Assembly: GCA_902792985.1 (NCBI GenBank) | Contig: CADBBT010000034.1 | Coordinates: 1 to 36,664 of the forward strand | From: Oscillospiraceae bacterium | Lineage (GTDB): Bacteria > Bacillota > Clostridia > Oscillospirales > Acutalibacteraceae | Reading direction: 5' to 3' | DNA: 36,664 bases | In this document: piece by piece, positions 33,156 to 36,664 of the stretch | How the letters are laid out: every line of letters starts with the position of its first letter | How positions within the stretch are numbered: position 1 is the first letter of the stretch | Translations under genes and position numbers: made by a program | The notes under the pieces: model-generated | The model's database searches: none | Told to the model about the DNA's origin: nothing | What the model saw: the letters and a program-made list of their open reading frames with translations, nothing else

Positions 33156-35228
33156 TCAAAGCTTCAACCCTTCGGCGTCGCAGTCCGGCTGACCGCCGCC
33201 GAAATAAAGGGTAATGCCGCCGTCCGGCTCTGCGCGGCTGCCGTCGGGCAGCACGGCTTTCAGCCAGTAGCGGTCGATTTCCAGTGTCACTGTTTTACGC
33301 TCGCCGGGTTCCAGAAACACGCTTTCAAACGCGCAAAGCTGGCAGTTCGGCGTGCTCGTGCGGCTGTCGGTGAACCTTGCATAGCACTGCACGACCTCTC
33401 TGCCGGCGCGCTCGCCCGTGTTTGTCACAGGCACGCGTACCGTGATGCGGTTTTCGTCTGCTGCTTCAATTTCCGCTTTGCCGTAGCTGAACGCGGTATA
33501 GCTCAGCCCGAAGCCGAACGGATACAGCGGCGTTTCCTTCAAATAGCGGTATGTGCGCCCGTCCATATCGTAGTTTTCCATAGCGGGCAGCGTGTTTTCT
33601 TCTTTATAAAATGTGATCGGCAGTCTGCCGCTCGGCGACACGGCGCCGGAAAGCACGTTTGCGATCGCAAGACCGCCCAGCGCGCCCGGATACCAGCCGT
33701 GCAAAATCGCCTTTGCCTTTTTGCGCACCGTTTCGCCGAGATCGGCGCACGAGCCGCAAAGCACAACGACAACAACATTGCCGCACACCTTGCAGATCTC
33801 TTCGGCAAGCTCCATCTGACAGGCGGGCAGGTGCATCGTTTTGCGGTCGCCGCCGCCGGTGAAATCGTTCACAAAGCCGAGCTCTTCCCCTTCCACCGTA
33901 CGGTCGAGTCCGAGGCAAAGGACCGTCACATCCGCGTTCTCGGCCGCGGCAACGCCCTCGCTGGTCAGATTGGAAAACTCGTTCCAGCGCGACTGCACAC
34001 CGTCGCAGATCGGCGAACCGTCGGCAACGCGCACGGCGGCGTTTTTGAACACGCGGCGCACGCCGTCGGCAACGGTGATATATTCGTCCGCGTGGCCGTT
34101 GTAGTTGCCCTCCAGCGACCACTCGTTCATGGCGGTGGGGCCGACAACGGCGATCTTCATTTGTTTGTTAGCGTCAAGCGGCAAAAACTGCGCTTTATTT
34201 TCCAGCAGCACAAGGCTTTCTTCGGCCATTTTCAGGCTCAGCGCCTTGTGTGCGGGTGCGCAGACCGCCGCATAGGGAATATCTGAAAACGGGCGCGTTT
34301 CTTCAAATTCACCGAGCTTTGCGCGGATCGTAAACAGCTTTTCCGCCGCCGCGGTGATCGTCTCTTCCGAGATGAGATCCTCTTCAAACGCCTCGTGCAG
34401 CGAATGGTACGCCTCGCCGCAGTTCAGCTCGCACCCGGCGTTCAGCGCCATCGCCGCCGCTTCCTTCATGGAATCCACGCAGTGATGGCCGTCAAAAATG
34501 TCTTTGATCGCCCAGCAATCGGAGACAAAGTAACCTTCGAACCCCCATTTGTCGCGCAGCGTTTCCATCAGCGTTTTGCTCGCGCAGCAGGGTTCGCCGT
34601 TCGTGCGGTTATAAGCGCCCATCACGCCCGCAACGCCGGCTTCCACGGCCTTTTCAAACGCGGGAAGATAGGTTTCCGCCAGATCCTTTTCGGAAACAAC
34701 CGCGTCAAAGCCGTGCCGTTTTGCTTCGGGGCCGGAATGCGCCGCAAAATGCTTTGCGCAGGCGGTCGCTTTCCAAAATTCGCCGTCGCCCTGCAGGTTT
34801 TTGATGTATGCCTTGGCGATTTCAGACGTCAAAAACGGGTCTTCGCCGCAGGTCTCCTGTCCGCGTCCCCAGCGCGGGTCGCGGAAGATGTTGATGTTCG
34901 GCGCCCAGTAGGTCAGTCCCTTATAGATGCCCCGGTCGCCGTGGGCAACGCTTTTGTTATATTTTGCGCGTCCCTCCTCGGCAATCGCCGCAGCGATTTC
35001 GCCGACCAGGGGCGTATCGAAGCTTGCCGCCATGCCGATGGATTGCGGGAACACCGTTGCAACGCCTGCGCGCGCAACGCCGTGGCACGCTTCGTTCCAC
35101 CAGTTATAGGCCGCGATGCCCAGCCGTTCGATCGCCGGGGATTCGAACAGAAGCTGGCTCATTTTCTCTTCGGTTGTCATCTGCGCAACAAGCGCCTTTG
35201 CCTTTTTGCGCGCTGTATCCAGATTCAT
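33156..35228 (-). CDS. Glycoside hydrolase family 3 protein (beta-xylosidase/beta-glucosidase type)
   Basis: This 690-residue GH3 enzyme has the N-terminal motif PAIERLGIAAYNWWNEACHG at about 31-50, which is typical of the Xyl3/Bxl branch. It also has KHF near 159-161 and the nucleophile D237 in YFVSDCW, a second domain with NGHADEY, and a C-terminal fibronectin-like domain after FGFGLSYTAFSYG. There is no signal peptide. The start at MNLDTARKK follows a GGGGGA stretch; a longer frame upstream reads through the mannosidase tail and is rejected. The xylosidase-like branch fits with xylB at the operon end, but beta-glucosidases share this motif, so specificity is open. Confidence 0.9.
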   Translation of the reverse strand: MNLDTARKKAKALVAQMTTEEKMSQLLFESPAIERLGIAAYNWWNEACHGVARAGVATVFPQSIGMAASFDTPLVGEIAAAIAEEGRAKYNKSVAHGDRGIYKGLTYWAPNINIFRDPRWGRGQETCGEDPFLTSEIAKAYIKNLQGDGEFWKATACAKHFAAHSGPEAKRHGFDAVVSEKDLAETYLPAFEKAVEAGVAGVMGAYNRTNGEPCCASKTLMETLRDKWGFEGYFVSDCWAIKDIFDGHHCVDSMKEAAAMALNAGCELNCGEAYHSLHEAFEEDLISEETITAAAEKLFTIRAKLGEFEETRPFSDIPYAAVCAPAHKALSLKMAEESLVLLENKAQFLPLDANKQMKIAVVGPTAMNEWSLEGNYNGHADEYITVADGVRRVFKNAAVRVADGSPICDGVQSRWNEFSNLTSEGVAAAENADVTVLCLGLDRTVEGEELGFVNDFTGGGDRKTMHLPACQMELAEEICKVCGNVVVVVLCGSCADLGETVRKKAKAILHGWYPGALGGLAIANVLSGAVSPSGRLPITFYKEENTLPAMENYDMDGRTYRYLKETPLYPFGFGLSYTAFSYGKAEIEAADENRITVRVPVTNTGERAGREVVQCYARFTDSRTSTPNCQLCAFESVFLEPGERKTVTLEIDRYWLKAVLPDGSRAEPDGGITLYFGGGQPDCDAEGLKL

Positions 35229-35242
35229 CTTTTTCCCCCGCT

Positions 35243-36664
35243 TCAGCGATAAACTTTTACGGTCTTGATCTCGAACGGTTTGAACACAAGTGAAAGCTGT
35301 CCGTCGCAGACCTGCGCTTCGCCCTGCACGTCCTCCAGCAGATTCGTAAACTCTGCCTTTGCAACCGGCGCGGAAAAGCGCACGCTTGTTTTTGTTTTGC
35401 TGCCCTCGCATTCATAAAGGCGCAGCACGAACGCGTTTGTGTCGTCCTCGGCGGGCTTGACCGCTTCGCAAATGACGTTCGGCGCGCCGATCGTCACAAG
35501 GGGCTTCACATCCGCTTTGCCTTTTGCGGCAACGATCGGCACGTTGAGCATATAGGCCGGCTGCACGACCGTTTCGGCGTTGAAATCGCCGCAGTGCGGC
35601 AGCAGCGCGTAGGTCATCTCATGCAGGCCTTTGTCACCCGTGCCGTCGGGATGCGTGCCGCCACGATGCAGCGAAAGACGCACGTTGCAGTCAAGCACAC
35701 AGATGCCGTATTTACAATCGTTGAGCACAGCGGCGCCGAAACGCGCTTCGCTGATATCGGTATAGTTGCGGTTGCAGACCTCGAACTTTGCAAGTTCCAG
35801 GCTGTTGTTCGCCGTCGTCGGACGCTCGATCGCGCCGAACTGGATCTCGCTTTTGGCGCTCTTTGCGGCAATATCGAGATCAAAGCCGACCTTGAGCAGC
35901 CGGTGCGGGCTGTTCCAGTTGACGAGCGTGTGGAAATCCACACGGGGCGAATCGGCATAGCAGACCAGATCCTGCGTGAGCGTTGTGCCGTTTTCGATCT
36001 CGAATGTGCTGCGCAGGCGGATCTCCACCGCGCCGTCCGTGACGAGCGTTCTGCCTTTGAAGCCGCAGACCGGCTGCAGGTTTTCGACCACGTCGCGGTC
36101 GATGTCCCAGTTGTCGTAGCTCAGCGGCACATCCTCGCCGAACAGCAGCACACCGAGCGGCGCGCCGTTTTCCTTGCGCAGCTCTCTGCCGCTTTGTTTG
36201 TCGATGAAAGAAGCGATGTAGCCGTTATCGTCAAAGCGGATGAGGGCAAACGGCGTTTCAAGCGTTGTTCCGTCATAGGTGAACGGAGAATCCGCGTGCA
36301 GCGGCGTATCACAAAGCTCCAGCACCGTGCTGCCGAAGCCGTCGATCGCAACGCCGCCGACAGCGAGCTTTTCGTTGCCGAACAGATCGGTATAGCGCTG
36401 CGAGGGCAGGGACGCGGCATAGCCCTTTTCATCGAGCACCGCAACGTCAGTGCGCGGGAAGGACAGCGTGTTGAACAGCGTGATCTTGTCGCTTTCGTCG
36501 GTGAGCTTTTTGGCATACTGCGCCGTTTGCGCGGCGTAGTTTTCCAGCAGCGCGTCCATCTCTTTTTGGAAGAGGTCATACACCGGCTGGATGCAGGTAC
36601 CCGGCAAGATGTCGTGGAACTGGTTCTTCAGCAGCACCTTGAGCCATTTGTCGCTGTTTTCGTT
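35243..36664 (-). CDS. Alpha-mannosidase, GH38 (partial, N-terminal half outside window)
   Basis: The visible 473 residues run from an open right edge to the stop at 35243. NQFHDILPGTC near residue 14 is the conserved end of the GH38 middle region. The rest is the C-terminal beta-sandwich part, with a family-typical run around ADSPRVDFHTLVNW, RPTTANNSLELAKFE, GAAVLNDCKYG and LRLSLHRGGTHPDG-like segments. The catalytic nucleophile region should lie just beyond the edge. GH38 enzymes remove alpha-mannose from mannans or N-glycans. The GH3 gene follows by 14 bases. This is the most upstream gene seen of the operon; its promoter and any transporter lie outside the window. Confidence 0.9.
   Translation of the reverse strand, partial: NENSDKWLKVLLKNQFHDILPGTCIQPVYDLFQKEMDALLENYAAQTAQYAKKLTDESDKITLFNTLSFPRTDVAVLDEKGYAASLPSQRYTDLFGNEKLAVGGVAIDGFGSTVLELCDTPLHADSPFTYDGTTLETPFALIRFDDNGYIASFIDKQSGRELRKENGAPLGVLLFGEDVPLSYDNWDIDRDVVENLQPVCGFKGRTLVTDGAVEIRLRSTFEIENGTTLTQDLVCYADSPRVDFHTLVNWNSPHRLLKVGFDLDIAAKSAKSEIQFGAIERPTTANNSLELAKFEVCNRNYTDISEARFGAAVLNDCKYGICVLDCNVRLSLHRGGTHPDGTGDKGLHEMTYALLPHCGDFNAETVVQPAYMLNVPIVAAKGKADVKPLVTIGAPNVICEAVKPAEDDTNAFVLRLYECEGSKTKTSVRFSAPVAKAEFTNLLEDVQGEAQVCDGQLSLVFKPFEIKTVKVYR

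Noticed and set aside
1-36664. CRISPR arrays, tRNA or rRNA genes, transposases
   Set aside because: No regularly spaced identical repeats, no tRNA cloverleaf with TTCGA arm or rRNA-like tract, and no transposase motif were found on reading the window.

Overview
The window is a GC-rich stretch of chromosome from what looks like a spore-forming member of the Clostridia, probably an Oscillospirales/Ruminococcaceae-type gut bacterium. The evidence is a complete spoIIIAA-AH operon followed directly by the nusB / exonuclease VII / isoprenoid / tlyA / nadK / argR / recN block typical of Clostridia. The species assignment is inference only. All genes but one (yfhO) lie on the minus strand. I saw no tRNA, rRNA, CRISPR array or transposase.

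Region 1 (1-9345) is a tightly packed housekeeping operon read right to left: nusB, a TsaD/Kae1-like paralogue, xseA, xseB, a farnesyl diphosphate synthase, dxs, tlyA, nadK, argR and recN (recN is cut by the left edge). A good sigma-A-type promoter stands just upstream of nusB. Region 2 (9353-14071) is the complete eight-gene spoIIIA operon for the mother-cell-to-forespore channel. It has an ideal ribosome-binding site and a sigma-E-like -10 box in front of spoIIIAA.

Region 3 (14072-15479) is a small-gene and intergenic island. It holds three tandem intrinsic terminators that shield spoIIIA, short direct repeats, a frameshifted small gene, and a C-GCAxxG-C-C family gene with a perfect-consensus promoter. 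It also holds a striking 161-bp imperfect palindrome (15214-15374) and the divergent promoter of yfhO. Region 4 (15480-18296) is yfhO, a large multi-spanning membrane protein, followed by a terminator shared with the convergent operon.

Region 5 (18448-36664) appears to be one continuous operon of at least 13 genes, read right to left with gaps of 18 bp or less. The order is GH38 alpha-mannosidase (partial), GH3, secreted metallophosphoesterase, secreted phosphodiesterase/AlkP-like enzyme, second secreted metallophosphoesterase, membrane-anchored glycerophosphodiesterase, rhaB, rhaA, rhaD, GH78 alpha-L-rhamnosidase, GH3, cytosolic metallophosphoesterase and xylB. The four complete or near-complete glycosidase sequences show no signal peptides, while the phosphoesterases in the middle carry signal peptides or membrane anchors. 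My reading is a rhamnose-glycan utilisation locus in which phosphate or phosphodiester groups are removed outside the cell, the stripped saccharide is imported by a transporter outside this window, and glycosidases then release rhamnose and other sugars for RhaA/RhaB/RhaD. The combination of rhamnose catabolism with an exported phosphodiesterase set is the best candidate here for an undescribed system. The palindrome at 15214-15374 is the best unexplained non-coding signal.
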